Shown: positions 23,901 to 32,965 of the stretch, one piece after another
How positions within the stretch are numbered: the first letter of the stretch is position 1
Layout: the number at the start of each line of letters is the position of its first letter
Source of the DNA: Caprimulgus europaeus
Taxonomy: Eukaryota; Chordata; Aves; Caprimulgiformes; Caprimulgidae
Reading direction: 5' to 3'
NCBI GenBank assembly: GCA_907165065.1
Contig: OU015551.1
Coordinates: 124,001 to 188,000, forward strand
Length of the DNA stretch: 64,000 nucleotides
Position numbers and translations under genes: made by a program
Notes under the pieces: model-generated
Databases searched by the model: none
Told to the model about the DNA's origin: nothing
The model's input: only the letters and a program-made list of their open reading frames with translations

Positions 23901-24211
23901 AGCCCTGCCACCCCTACCCATCCCCAAGCATGACCGTTCCCTGGGGAGCATCACCTTCATCATGGAGTTGCAGAGGGACTGGCCACCAAGGGGGACATGG
24001 GTGGCTTCAGAGCAGAGGACTGACAAACTCAGTGCAAGAATGGGGATGGCAGCCCCATTGGGGGCAGCAAGGGGAGCCGAGCAGGGTGACAGTGTGGGGG
24101 CAACTGTCTCGGGGTGAGGGGGCTGCACCAGAGGGACAGAGCAGCTGCAGGGCGCACAGCACTAACGCCAGCCTCCCTCTTCTCTCCCGGCAGTCCTGGT
24201 ACCTGGGATAA
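2987..24211 (+). CDS. NFIC: Nuclear factor I/C, coding exons 2-11 (5'-partial)
   Basis: CCAAT-box-binding transcription factor of the NFI family; it binds TTGGC(N5)GCCAA as a dimer in the nucleus. Exons read from splice sites: 2987-3518, 14727-14798, 15340-15414, 15546-15669, 15781-15905, 18583-18711, 18830-19014, 20441-20600, 22181-22266, 24194-24211. All phases join, giving 501 residues in the window. The first coding exon (about 10 residues in human) lies off the left edge. The 532-bp exon 2 encodes the whole MH1-like DNA-binding/dimerisation domain, starting [17 protein letters not shown] and ending at FVRER. Later exons give the Ser/Pro-rich transactivation region ([45 protein letters not shown]) and the C-terminus ends SWYLG-stop. 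Family and paralogue assignment rest on recalled human NFIC; NFIX and NFIA differ after [12 protein letters not shown]. An extra Ser (QDSSPRL) is present relative to human. Confidence 0.95.
4186..4212. promoter_or_regulatory. Paired TCF/LEF-like words in NFIC intron 2
   Basis: CTTTGACAATCAAAAG holds two oppositely oriented CTTTGA/ATCAAAAG words. Weak evidence, motif only. Confidence 0.2.
5754..5777. repeat. C24 homopolymer
   Basis: Twenty-four consecutive C residues (G-run on the other strand) in NFIC intron 2; potential i-motif/G-quadruplex former. Length is liable to sequencing error. Confidence 0.8.
6838..7330. repeat. 23-bp GC-rich minisatellite, about 21 copies
   Basis: Unit roughly GGGAGCAGGGCTSGGTGCTG plus GAT or GGT, period 23. 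Copies vary at a few positions (C/G in CTSGG, GAT/GGT, AGC/AAC). Because 23 is not a multiple of 3 and the unit has no stop in any frame, all three frames on each strand stay open and read as a 23-residue protein repeat. That explains the long spurious ORFs here. It lies in NFIC intron 2. Confidence 0.93.
7560..7795. repeat. Degenerate CATCCCTGGACCC repeat
   Basis: Loosely repeated words CCATCCCTGCATCC and CATCCCTGGACCC in a C-rich stretch of NFIC intron 2. The period is irregular. Confidence 0.5.
8399..8408. promoter_or_regulatory. CArG box (SRF-type) in NFIC intron 2
   Basis: CCATATTTGG fits CC(A/T)6GG exactly. A second AT island, GGGCAAATATTTCCC, lies about 45 bp upstream. Motif match only; no conservation data. 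Confidence 0.3.
9890..10205. repeat. Polypyrimidine (CT) tract of about 310 bp
   Basis: The + strand is almost purely C/T with very few purines (CTTTTCTTTTCCTTTTTTCT style). A mirror-like polypyrimidine/polypurine tract of this kind can adopt triplex DNA. It lies in NFIC intron 2. Confidence 0.85.
11826..11835. promoter_or_regulatory. MEF2-type site in NFIC intron 2
   Basis: CTATTTTTAA matches YTAWWWWTAR exactly and sits in an AT island (11815-11865) in GC-rich surroundings. Motif match only. Confidence 0.25.
14048..14170. repeat. TGCCG/TGCCA pentanucleotide array
   Basis: Runs of GCCGTGCCATGCC-type pentamers with interruptions, in NFIC intron 2 about 560 bp upstream of exon 3. The unit is seen directly. 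Confidence 0.85.
16030..16440. repeat. 52-bp tandem repeat with CTATAG words, about 8 copies
   Basis: The word ATAGGACCCCCCTGCTTAGG recurs at 16051, 16103, 16155, 16207, 16259, 16311 and 16363, an exact 52-bp spacing with near-identical copies. A diverged tail keeping CTATAGG and GGTGCTG words continues to about 16690. It lies in NFIC intron 6. The uniform copies suggest recent expansion. Confidence 0.93.
16741..16830. promoter_or_regulatory. Candidate intronic element: Smad palindrome plus homeobox-type sites
   Basis: GTCTAGAC at 16762-16769 is the exact palindromic Smad-binding element. It is followed by CAATTAGCTG, TTCATTAAG and CTAATTAAAG, TAAT-core words typical of homeodomain sites. 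The AT-rich block stands out in a GC-rich intron beside the 52-bp repeat. Function is inferred from motifs only. Confidence 0.35.
17620..18440. repeat. CA-derived minisatellite (CACACAGACACGTGTG / CACATGCTCA units)
   Basis: An impure CA tract at 17620-17870 grades into an orderly array of 16-20 bp units alternating CACACAGACACGTGTGCA with CACACAGACACATGCTCA up to 18436. It lies in NFIC intron 6, ending about 145 bp before exon 7. Open frames across it are repeat artefacts. Confidence 0.9.
19015..20440 (+). other. NFIC intron 8
   Basis: GC-rich intron with a degenerate CACCC/CAGCACCC-type repeat at about 19585-19850. No coding exon was recognised. The acceptor is tgtccccag before 20441. Confidence 0.7.
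19585..19850. repeat. Degenerate CACCC-rich tandem repeat
   Basis: Repeated CCCAGCACCCCACACACC-like words with irregular spacing in NFIC intron 8. No fixed period could be assigned by eye. Confidence 0.6.
20601..24193 (+). other. NFIC introns 9 and 10 (flanking the 86-bp exon 22181-22266)
   Basis: Intron 9 (20601-22180) shows nothing beyond GC-rich unique sequence and one copy of the MIR-like word at 20979. Intron 10 (22267-24193) starts with a degenerate GCC/GTG-rich repeat (about 22315-22740), followed by unique sequence with two MIR-like words (23411, 23661). No extra coding exon was recognised. Confidence 0.65.
22315..22740. repeat. Degenerate GCC/GTG-rich repeat
   Basis: Words such as GGGCATCACCACCGTGG, GGGCATTGCCGCTGTGG and variants recur at multiples of about 6-21 bp in NFIC intron 10. 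The array is old and diverged. Confidence 0.65.
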
Positions 24212-24751
24212 CCGCCGCCACGCCGCCCCTTCGCCTCCCTTCTCCTCTGCTTTAGGCACCCCCAGAGGAACATCCCCGTCCTCCAGCACCAGGCCCAGCC
24301 TCGCGGTGACGATGGAGAGTGCGGACTCACAACAATGATGATGACGACGACGACGATGACAAGCAAAACCCACACCCAAAGGAAAGAGCGAGGGAAAGGA
24401 AGATGGAAAAGGGTCAATTTTTTAAAAAAAGGAAAAAAAAATACAAACAAAACAACAACCCATCCCAGGAGGACCTTACCTGCCCCCCCAGCAATGCACC
24501 AGAAAACAAAGAAACAGAAAAAAAAAGGAAAAAAACACTATTATTTGCCCTGTCAGCCAGCGCTGTGCCGAGACCTGACACAACTCGTGCCAGTGATGCC
24601 TCCTGGAGCAGCAGCGGGGCTGTGGCGCCAGAGCCCTGCCGGTGCCTGCTGGAGGCTCGGATGTGCAAACGGCTCTTGACTCTCATTCTTGCCTCTATGT
24701 GAGTAGAAAAGATCAACCTCCCCCAGCCCCACAGCCCCCACCCCCACCCCA

Positions 24752-24768
24752 CCCCCCCCCCCCCCCCC
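24752..24768. repeat. C17 homopolymer in NFIC 3' UTR
   Basis: A run of 17 C, preceded by CCCCA/CCCCCA words. In the NFIC transcript this would be a poly(C) stretch. Confidence 0.75.
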
Positions 24769-25444
24769 GCCCCATGCAGACTCTTGGGGGGACCCCGGGG
24801 CCGGGGTGGGGCACAGCGGGGTGGGGGGACAACTCCTGCTGCCGGTTCCCAACAGATGTGGCCGTACTCGCCGTCGGGGCGGCTGAATGCTTCCTGCCGT
24901 GAGTGTCTTGGGGATGGGTGACACCGTGCTGCAGGGACACGGTGATGTGGTGACGTGGTGGCATGGTGACACTGTGGCACAGTGGCCAGCTCGGCTTGGC
25001 ATGAGCGAGTGTCACAGAGGGAGGGGACTTGGGGCCACGGTGCATGGGCTTGGCTGGAGGTGGTCATGGCAGTGGTGGCACCCCAGTTCCCATGGGGATG
25101 TGGCACGGGGACCCTCCCACCACGGCCACGAGGACACTCGAGCTGCCACGGTCTTGCTGGGGCACTGGTCATTATCTCTCTGCAATGCCTCCTTCACCCC
25201 CTGGCGTGCTCTGGCCCCATCCCAGTGTGTCCCCACGTGTGTCCCTGTGTCCCCATGCTGGGGGGGTCCGTGGGGCCGTGGTGGGGGGTGTGTCTGTGTG
25301 TCTGAGCTATGCATTCCTGTGGACAGGTGCCGGGTGGGTGGCGTGGAGAGGGTGCGCTCGTGTTGCACATTTTGTAGGAAATGCACTTTTAAGAGGGAAT
25401 CGTAAAAAAAAAAAAAAAAAAAGAGAAGAAAAGAAATCGCAAAA

Positions 25445-25520
25445 AAGGAGGCGGAGGAGGAGGAGGAGGAGGAGGAGGAGGAGGAGGAGGAGGAGGAGGA
25501 GGAGGAGGAGGAGGAGGCAG
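25445..25520. repeat. GGA trinucleotide microsatellite
   Basis: About 22 uninterrupted GGA units following a GAGGC start, within the probable NFIC 3' UTR. Flanked upstream by an A-run. Confidence 0.9.
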
Positions 25521-26528
25521 AGATCCCGGCACTGGCTTGCTGGGACGGCTGGTTTGGGTTTTTGTTCGGTTGGTTGGGTTTGGTTTTTTAAAATACAAAA
25601 GGATGGAGAAAAGGAGTCCAAGTGAGGGTGAGGGCAGAGCCAGCCCCACAGAGCCCCTGGCCCCACGTCAAGTGCCTGAACTGTGGCAGAGAGGGGTCCC
25701 AGGACCCCCGGAGGAGCCCCCAGTCAGGGGCAGCGCTGGAGGAAGGGTCCATCCACCCCTGTCCCACGTGCTGGTGGCGTGACCAGGAAGGGACGCGGGG
25801 ACACGGGGACGTGGCAGTGCCTTAGTGCAGAAGGAGCCGAGGTGAGGAGAAATGACGAAGGCACCCAATGTCTCCAGCAAGACGGTGGCTGCCATGGAGG
25901 ACACCGGTCCCAGGCTTGTCCCCAAAGAGACCCCGGGGAGCGCACACCCCGGGGGACACCCCAAGGGTGATGACAGAGAGGAGCCACCGTGGGATGTCTG
26001 GGAGCAGGGGACATCACCGAGCTCACTGCTGCCACCCACCTGGCCCCCACCCCTGGCACCCAGCGCTGCCCCGTGGACCACCAGCGTTGCATCCCGCATC
26101 CCCCTGTCCCCCAGCTCCAGCCCGCTTCCCACCCCTCCCGGGACGGCACAGCGAGGTCGGACCCTGCCCGTCTGAGGCACAGCACCGGAGAGAGGGCTGA
26201 CACAGGAAATCCCAGGAGACAAGAAATAATAATTAAAAAAAAAAGGACAAGAAATGGAGAAAACCCACCAAAAAAAAAAGAAAAACAAAAAACAAAAAAG
26301 CGCTTGGCAGAAAGGGAAACCTGTTTTGGTTTTTTTTTTTAAAGATCTGAGAAAAAAAACACATGAAAAAAAAAGAAAAGGACACAAAAAAAAAAAAAAA
26401 AGACAAATAAACTGCATGGTGCTTTAACAGGATCTGGTGACCTGGCTCAACCAGCCGCGGATGGCTGATGCTGTGCATGGCAGACTGTATTAACCGGCTC
26501 GACCTTCCCCTTCGGCAAAAGAGAAAAG

Positions 26529-26561
<33 letters not shown>
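26529..26561. repeat. Internal A33 tract in NFIC 3' UTR
   Basis: A run of 33 A inside an A-rich block (26225-26620) in otherwise GC-rich DNA. It would be a genome-encoded internal oligo(A) stretch in the mRNA. Confidence 0.85.
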
Positions 26562-26564
<3 letters not shown>

Positions 26565-28979
26565 TGTACAAAAGAAAAAAAAGCCGTAAAAAAAAAAAAA
26601 AAAGAAGAAAAAAAAAATCCATGTTTTCCTAATTTGCACGAAATTTTATACCACATGATGTGCCTTGCCTTCGAAGACTAAGTATTACCGGACCCGGTAC
26701 CAGTGCGCGGGAGTCGCTGCATGCCCGGGGCTCCCGGGGCGCCGGGGGGGGCTGGGGGCGTCCGCCTCCCCCCTCGTCTCCTGCATGGCTTCTTCTCGGC
26801 CGGAACAGTCCCTTTTCTCTCGATTATTACTATTTTTTAACCAATTTTCCCCTCTCGGAAACGTCTTCCAGTTGGTAAAACCGATGCATCCTCTGCGCCA
26901 ACACACCGGAATATGCAATAGCCGCTCAGCGAGGGGCGTCCGGCCGGGGGGGCCCGGGGGGGTCCGGGGGGGTCCGGCCACCCCTTTGCTTTGCCTCTGT
27001 ACTTTGTTTCTCTTCCCTTTTTTTTTTTTTTTTTTTTAATTTTGGTTTTCTGCTCACAGCAACCAAAGGCAGCGAGGCGGGAGGCGGCAGGGACCCCCCC
27101 CCGGTCAGAGCCCCCCACAGTGTTCGGGGGAACTCAGGTGTCCGGGTGTGGCAGGATGGACAAGGCTGGGGTCAGAGTCCCCGTGGGGAGGACAAGGGAT
27201 GGAGACCCCCATGGCTGAGCCCTTAGAGGGGGCCACAGCATCCCATCTCCCCCCCTTTGGGGACCCTCCCTCTCCTTTTTAATTGGTTTCAATGGAGCAC
27301 AGGGCCAGGATGGCTGAGCCCAGCTGCTCTCGTGACAGGAATGGAACCGTGTGAATGTAGCTGTGCCCCTCACCCCCCCCCCGCCCCCAGGGCTGGTGTC
27401 GCGGGGGGGCGGCACAGCCGCCTCCCCACCTCCATCCCCATTGGCTTCATCTCTGTGGGGTCTGGCTGGCGCAGCAGGGAATAGGCAAAGTCCCTGCAGA
27501 AGGTCCCCTCTCACCTCTGCCTATTTCCCTGCTGTGCCAACCACTGGGCGGGGTCCCGACACCCCCAAAAAATCCAGAATTTGCCTTAAAACCCAAGCAT
27601 CCCGCTGGCTGGAGAAAGAGACCCCCCCCCCCCCCCAGCCCTCTTGAGGCTGACGACTGACGTGGGTCGTGACACCGATGGGCGGGTGGCACCGCACCTC
27701 GCTGCTGCTTTGCAATGAGGAAACGTCATCAACATTATTTTTTTCTTTTGGTGTCCAAAAGTATCAGTGGGCGATGGGGGGGAGGGGGGGCCATGTCCCG
27801 CCAGGATCTCCCCCACCAGTGCTGTTTGTTGGGGGTCCCACGGGGCAGGGGAACACCTTTGGGAGACTCTCCTTTATGCAAGGTGCAGTATTGATTTCTG
27901 CAAGGACAATGCAAGGCGGGGAGCGGGGGGTGAGCGTCCAGTGGGGGGAAAATAAATTTTAAAAAATAGAAATTAAAAGAAAAAAGAGAGAGAATTTTTT
28001 TTTTTTAAAAAAAGGAAAAAAAAAAAGGTGGGGTTAAAAGCTATAAAAAGATTAGCTCAAAGCAAAAAAAAAAAAAAAAAATTACTAAAAAAAGCACTTC
28101 TCAGCGGTGACCAGAGTGACAGCCAGCGGAGGGAGGGAGCGGGGAGCAGCCCCCCGGTGAGTGTGGGGCCCAGGGGGAGGCGAGGGGCGCTGGCGTCCCT
28201 CTGGCCTGGGCCCCCCTGCCCCGAGGAAGCTCCTGGCCCCATGGGGGCATCTGCTGGGGTCCCCCACCCCCTCACCCCCCCCATTTTGCTGCCTTTACCC
28301 CCCGGGGCCTGCAGCACATCTGTCTGGGCTGCAGCTGCAGCCCCCCCCAAAACCCGCCCTCAGCAAGAAAAGCACCTTAAAACATGTTAAAAAAGGCAAA
28401 AAATAATAAACTCAACACCCCTCAGCCTGGAGGGCGGCAGCGGGGCCGGGGGCCGGGGGCTTGGGCCAGGGCCTTTCCCTTGGGGGTCCAGGGAGCCCCC
28501 AGCACCCCCGGGGTCTTTGCACTGTTCCCCCCAGCACCCCAGGGCCGCACCCCCCCCCCCCCATTCTGCCCAAAGGGAATATGCAACCCCCCCCCCTTGG
28601 AGCCCTCCCTGGGGGGCACTGGCCCTGCAGGGATAGGGGGGACGACCACTAGTTTTTATTATTTTTATTTTTTTGAATCATTGTCCCTTATTTTTTTATC
28701 CCCCTGCGGCCTCTGGGCTCGGTAGCCACAGTCGGTGTGGGCGCAAAGTCTAAGGGGGGGGGGCACCCCATCACTGGGGATACTCTGGGAGGACCCCCAG
28801 CAGGATGGGGACGTTAGGTGAGGGGGGTCCGCTCGACAATCACCGCGCCCAGGGCTCCCGTGGGGGTTTCATGCACTACAGTCTCTCCTAGAGGGTTTTT
28901 AGTCAGGCTCGTCGGCTTAAAATATTAATTAAAAATAGTCCTTGTGACTTATAAATAATAAAAAAAACCCAACGAAACC

Positions 28980-29090
28980 TGTACATATATATATATCTCT
29001 CCACATATATATATATGGGGCTGCAGGGGCTGGAGGTGGGCGCAGGTCCCTGTGGGCTGACACACAGTTAAGGTACTTTAAAGCGCAAAG

Positions 29091-29128
<38 letters not shown>

Positions 29129-29145
29129 ATATATATATATATGTC
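28980..29145 (+). repeat. AT dinucleotide tracts with potential hairpins
   Basis: Four TA/AT runs at about 28984-28996, 29004-29016, 29093-29121 and 29129-29142, each pair separated by a short spacer and able to fold on itself. TGTACATA at 28980 matches the Pumilio element UGUANAUA. Part of the probable NFIC 3' UTR. Confidence 0.75.
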
Positions 29146-30030
29146 TTGTTTGTTGTTGTTTTGTTGTTTTTTTTTCCTTTTTTCTTTGTTTTTTTGTACT
29201 ATGAGTTTGGAATTGCTGCTTTCTGTCCCCCCAGGCTCCTGTCACCAGCTGGGGTGGGCAGCACCTGTGGCTGCCCACGTGCAGCAGCACCCATGGGTGT
29301 CCTGCACGATTCCCACAGGCAAGTGGGAGCAGAGACAGGGGAAGGGGAAAACCATCCCTGGGCAAAGAGCGGCAAAAGGAGAGAAACCGCCCCAAAAAGG
29401 CGTCGAGGCAGCAGCCGGCAAGGCCACGATTCACACCCATACCAAAAATCCCGCCGCAGTGCCTCCGCGCCGCCGGCTGCCCTCGCCCGCCTTCCCGGGG
29501 GTCTCCCCGTCCCGCGGGGCGCTGGGTGGGTGCCCCCTCCCCCGCAGTTATATTTTATAGTTTAGCCAGATCTCGCTTCGCGCTTGCCGCAGCCATTACA
29601 CACCCGCCAAGCGCACCAGGGCTGCGAGCTGGGGCCGGGACCCCCCACCCTGGCCCCTGCATGACCCCCCCGAGCCCCCCGCTCATCTCCCTGGTGCTTC
29701 ACAATATTGATTATACCGTTGTACGCAGCCATTACCGATCGCCGCCGCTCCTGCCTACATACCAGTTACTGACCGTGACTACGGATTTTGGGGTTTTTTT
29801 TGTTGTTTTCTCTTTTTTTTGTTTCATTTGTTTTGGGGTTTTTCTTTTTGTTGTTTTATTTTTTTGTTGGTTCCCCCCCCTCCCCTATGCAAAAAAGATA
29901 AAAAAGAGACAAAAAAGAAGAAAAAAAACAAAAACCGAGAAACTGACACACAAAAAAAAGATTAAAAAAAAGAAAAGGAAAAAAAAAGACAAAAAAAAAA
30001 ATGTATAAAAATTAAACAAGCTATGCTTCA

Positions 30031-31330
30031 ACTCCAGCCCGCCTCCGCCCTTCCTTCGCTGCCCCCAGGGGAAACTGCCTGTCCTGGGGAGAAACTGGGT
30101 GTCCCAGTTTGGGGGGGGCACTGGGGTGTACTCGATGAGAGCTGTGCCGGGCAATAGGTGTCTGTCACCCCAGAGAGGGTACCCCCCCCACCCATGGGTG
30201 CTCTTGGAGGGTGTCTGAGCCGATGGCAGCAGCACCCTGGGGTTCACTGGGGGGCCGTGGTCTGGCAGGGAGGTGAGGCTGGGGCAGGTGTGGAGGGGAC
30301 ACGTGGGGACAGGGACACGGGTGGGTGCTGCTGTGAGCTCAGGTGGGGACACAGCGCTGCCGCCCCCTTCTCTGCATCCAAACCTTGTGCACATGACATC
30401 ACCACCTCATGTGACATCACCACCTCACGTGACATCACCACCTCACACACGTGACATCACCACCTCATGCACGTGACATCACCACCTCACACACATGACA
30501 TCACCACCTCACGCACGTGACATCACCACCTCACACATGACATCACCACCTCACACACATGACATCACCACCTCACACATGACATCACCACCTCATGCAC
30601 GTGACATCACCTCACACACATGACATCACCACCTCATGCATGACATCAGCACCTCACACATGACATCACCACCTCATGCACATGACATCACCACCTCACA
30701 CACATGACATCACCACCTCACACATGACATCACCACCTCACGCATGTGACATCATCTCACACACATGACATCACCACCTCACGCACGTGACATCATCTCA
30801 CACACATGACATCACCACCTCACGCACGTGACGTCACCACCTCACATGTGACATCACCACCTCTCGCACGTGACATCGTTGCCCTCACCCCTATGACACT
30901 GTTGGCCAAACTGTGCGTCACCCCCTCACTGTGTGTCACCCCCTCACTGTGTTGTCCCCGTCCTGCCGAACTGCTCAGGGCAGCCGGGGGGGCTGAGGCT
31001 GGATGTGCCCTCAGGTGGTCCCCAGTCCCCCGTGACACCGCTTGGTCCCCAAGCACCTCGGGAGTGGGGCGGGACGCCCGGCTCTGGGGAGGCGTCGGGG
31101 CAGCCGTGTGGCAGCTCTCCGCCGTGTCCATGTTGCTGAGGCCTTGTCATGTGCCACCAACTCGCCATTTTCCCCTGCCCTTGTTGCATCCAGGGGTCCC
31201 CCGCACCCAGCACCCTCGGGGGCAGCGCCGTGGGCCCCATCCTGGGGCTGTGGAGCCCGGCGGGGGACACGGGACAGGCCCACCCGCAGCGCGGTGACAC
31301 CAGACGCTTGACGCTGGGGCAGGCTGGGGA
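30031..31330. other. Intergenic region NFIC-SMIM24
   Basis: Apart from the 30390-30880 minisatellite, this holds GC-rich unique sequence with no recognised gene on either strand. It ends near the SMIM24 poly(A)-like signal. Confidence 0.6.
30390..30880. repeat. Minisatellite of TGACATCACCACCTCA units, about 24 copies
   Basis: Unit RTGACATCACCACCTCAYRC with period 17-23. Many units carry CACGTGACATCA, one carries the full CRE TGACGTCA (about 30829), and many have CATGACATCA. It lies between the NFIC 3' end and SMIM24. Units are similar but vary in the linker (ACAC, GCAC, TGCA). Confidence 0.92.
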
Positions 31331-31332
31331 CC

Positions 31333-31338
31333 TTTACT
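31333..31338 (-). terminator. Candidate SMIM24 poly(A) signal (AGTAAA)
   Basis: AGTAAA, a known AATAAA variant, on the - strand about 300 bp past the SMIM24 stop. No canonical AATAAA was seen nearby. Confidence 0.4.
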
Positions 31339-31634
31339 GGGTACAGCTGGGGGCACCCCCTGACCCCCACGGCCGGGAATCCCCGCCGGGCCAGGGATGG
31401 GGGTGCGAGGGGGCTCCGCTCTGTCCTCCCCGCCCGTCCCGCTCCCCGATCAGTTCCAGCGGCCGCTCCGAGCCGGGTCATGGCGGCAGCCGGGGCCGCC
31501 GCAGCCCCGCCCGTCCCGAGGCCACCCCGCAAAACCCGGCGCGGATCCACGTCTCGCGGACGGGGCTGAGGGCGCGATGCCCCATGCGGGGTCCTCGGGG
31601 CCGGGCACCGGGTGGGCAGGGGACGGCCACCGCC

Positions 31635-32822
31635 TCAGAGGGAGGTGACCTTGCTCTGCTCCTCGCCGTTGCCCTCCTCGTCGCTGTCCTCAGCTGCTGG
31701 GTTCGCCCAGCCGGCGTGATCCAGCCTGGCAACAGGGAGGGTCAGGGAGGCACGGCCGCCCCACACGGGGCACCGCGGCCCACTCCCCTGGGGTGGCACC
31801 GTCACCTTTGGCCGTGCCACGGGCACGCCGGACCGCGCACGGTACAGCCGGGCCACGCACGGCACGGCCAGACCACGGCCATGCCTGGGGGGAACCGAGA
31901 CGCGGGTGGGGTGGGCCTGGTGCCGGCCCCACAGCGCCCAGGCCACGGTACCTGTCAGTCCCCTGGGTCTCCCGGAGGCTGTCCTGCTTCCTGCGAGGGG
32001 AGAGTGGGGGTGAGCGGCGCCCAGGGACGGCTCCGTCCCCGCCCTGCAGCACCCTGCTCCCAGCCTTGGGCACAGCCGGACCCCGCAGCTGCCCGAGGCT
32101 GGCAGGGGCGCCCAGCCGAGGCAGAGCAGGACGTGTCCCTGCCGCGCTGGCCCACCTGCGCATCCGGACCTGCCAGAGCCGGTTGACCAGCAGGAGCACG
32201 AAGACAATGAAGAGGAAGACGACGACGGCCGTGAGGCCAATGAGCCAGGGCTGCAGCTCCTTGGGCCCGGTGCCTGCACGGCCAGGGATGGGGATGGAGA
32301 TGGAGACAGGGACAGGACAGGGATGGGGATGGCTTCAGGGGAACCCCATCCTGCAGGGGATGGGACCCCCCGATTCCACAGCACAGGGTCCTGATTGTGC
32401 CGAGCCTGGCACCAGGGGATGCTGGGGACACCAGGGGACATTGGCAGGCTCTCATTGCCACCCCCTTCCCACCGTGTCTTGGGTGCCGAGAAAGCCACCC
32501 CCGACACAGCCAACCCATCCCCTAGAGAGCAAAGGCGTGCCGAGCGCGGGGGGCACTGGGGACAGCAGGCAGATGTCCCCAGATCTTCAAATCTTTTTGC
32601 TCTGTCCCCAAAATGGTCGCTACTGGGACAGACTGGTCCTACTGGAAGGGTCTCCCAGTAACTGATTGGATGCCCTAGGGCAGGCATGGCCACCCCACCC
32701 AGGGCACCCTGGGGCGCAGGGGTATGGGGGTGGCAGTGGGGTCACCTACCAGCCTGTCCCTGGGCGGTGGTGGCGAGGACAAGCAGGACCAGGAGTGCGA
32801 GGGGCTGTAGGGCCCTCAGCAT
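31635..32822 (-). CDS. SMIM24: Small integral membrane protein 24
   Basis: Four coding exons on the complement, in order 32750-32822, 32156-32273, 31952-31990 and 31635-31725. Phases join to 106 residues. Residues 1-24 (MLRALQPLALLVLLVLATTA, then QGQA) look like a signal peptide. Exon 2 gives a single membrane segment after KELQPWLIGL, with core AVVVFLFIVFVLLLVNRLW, matching the recalled human SMIM24 pattern LKPWLVGLAAVV...NRLW. The C-terminus is short and acidic (EDSDEEGNGEEQSKVTSL) and lacks the long Lys/Glu-rich tail I recall for human (about 130 residues). Its position between NFIC and DOHH supports the name. The family is associated with epithelial membranes; its molecular role is unknown. 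All donors are GT and acceptors AG on the - strand. Confidence 0.87.
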
Positions 32823-32944
32823 TTTCAGGCAGAGGTTGACAGAGGGCTGGGGCACGGCTGGACCCTGCGCCCCAAGGTGGGCTCCTCTCCTGCGCTGCAG
32901 CTGGGGCGAGTGCAGGCTCTGCTCTCTGCACCCGGGGCCAATGG

Positions 32945-32965
32945 GCAGCTTTTATTGGGCTCAAG
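32945..32965 (-). promoter_or_regulatory. TATA-like box of SMIM24
   Basis: On the - strand the sequence reads GCCCAATAAAAGCTGCC, a TATA-like AATAAAAG about 130 bp upstream of the SMIM24 ATG. This places a start site roughly 100 bp upstream of the ATG. Inferred from spacing. Confidence 0.4.

Larger units (their letters stand above)
24212..30030 (+). other. NFIC: NFIC 3' untranslated region (probable extent)
   Basis: The stretch after the NFIC stop has no recognisable coding exon. It is a patchwork of A-runs, G/C-runs, a GGA repeat (about 25445-25520) and AT islands. Possible poly(A) signals are AATAAA at 26406, 27951, 28405 and 28957 and ATTAAA at 30011. The AT-rich blocks at 28860-29145 and 29560-29790 look non-random, as if constrained, within a GC-rich setting. 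They resemble the long conserved UTRs typical of NFI genes. That similarity is an impression, not an alignment. The true 3' end could be at any of the listed signals. Confidence 0.5.

Noticed and set aside
30390-30880. CRISPR-like array
   Set aside because: Units are directly tandem with no unique spacers, and this is a vertebrate genome; it is a minisatellite.
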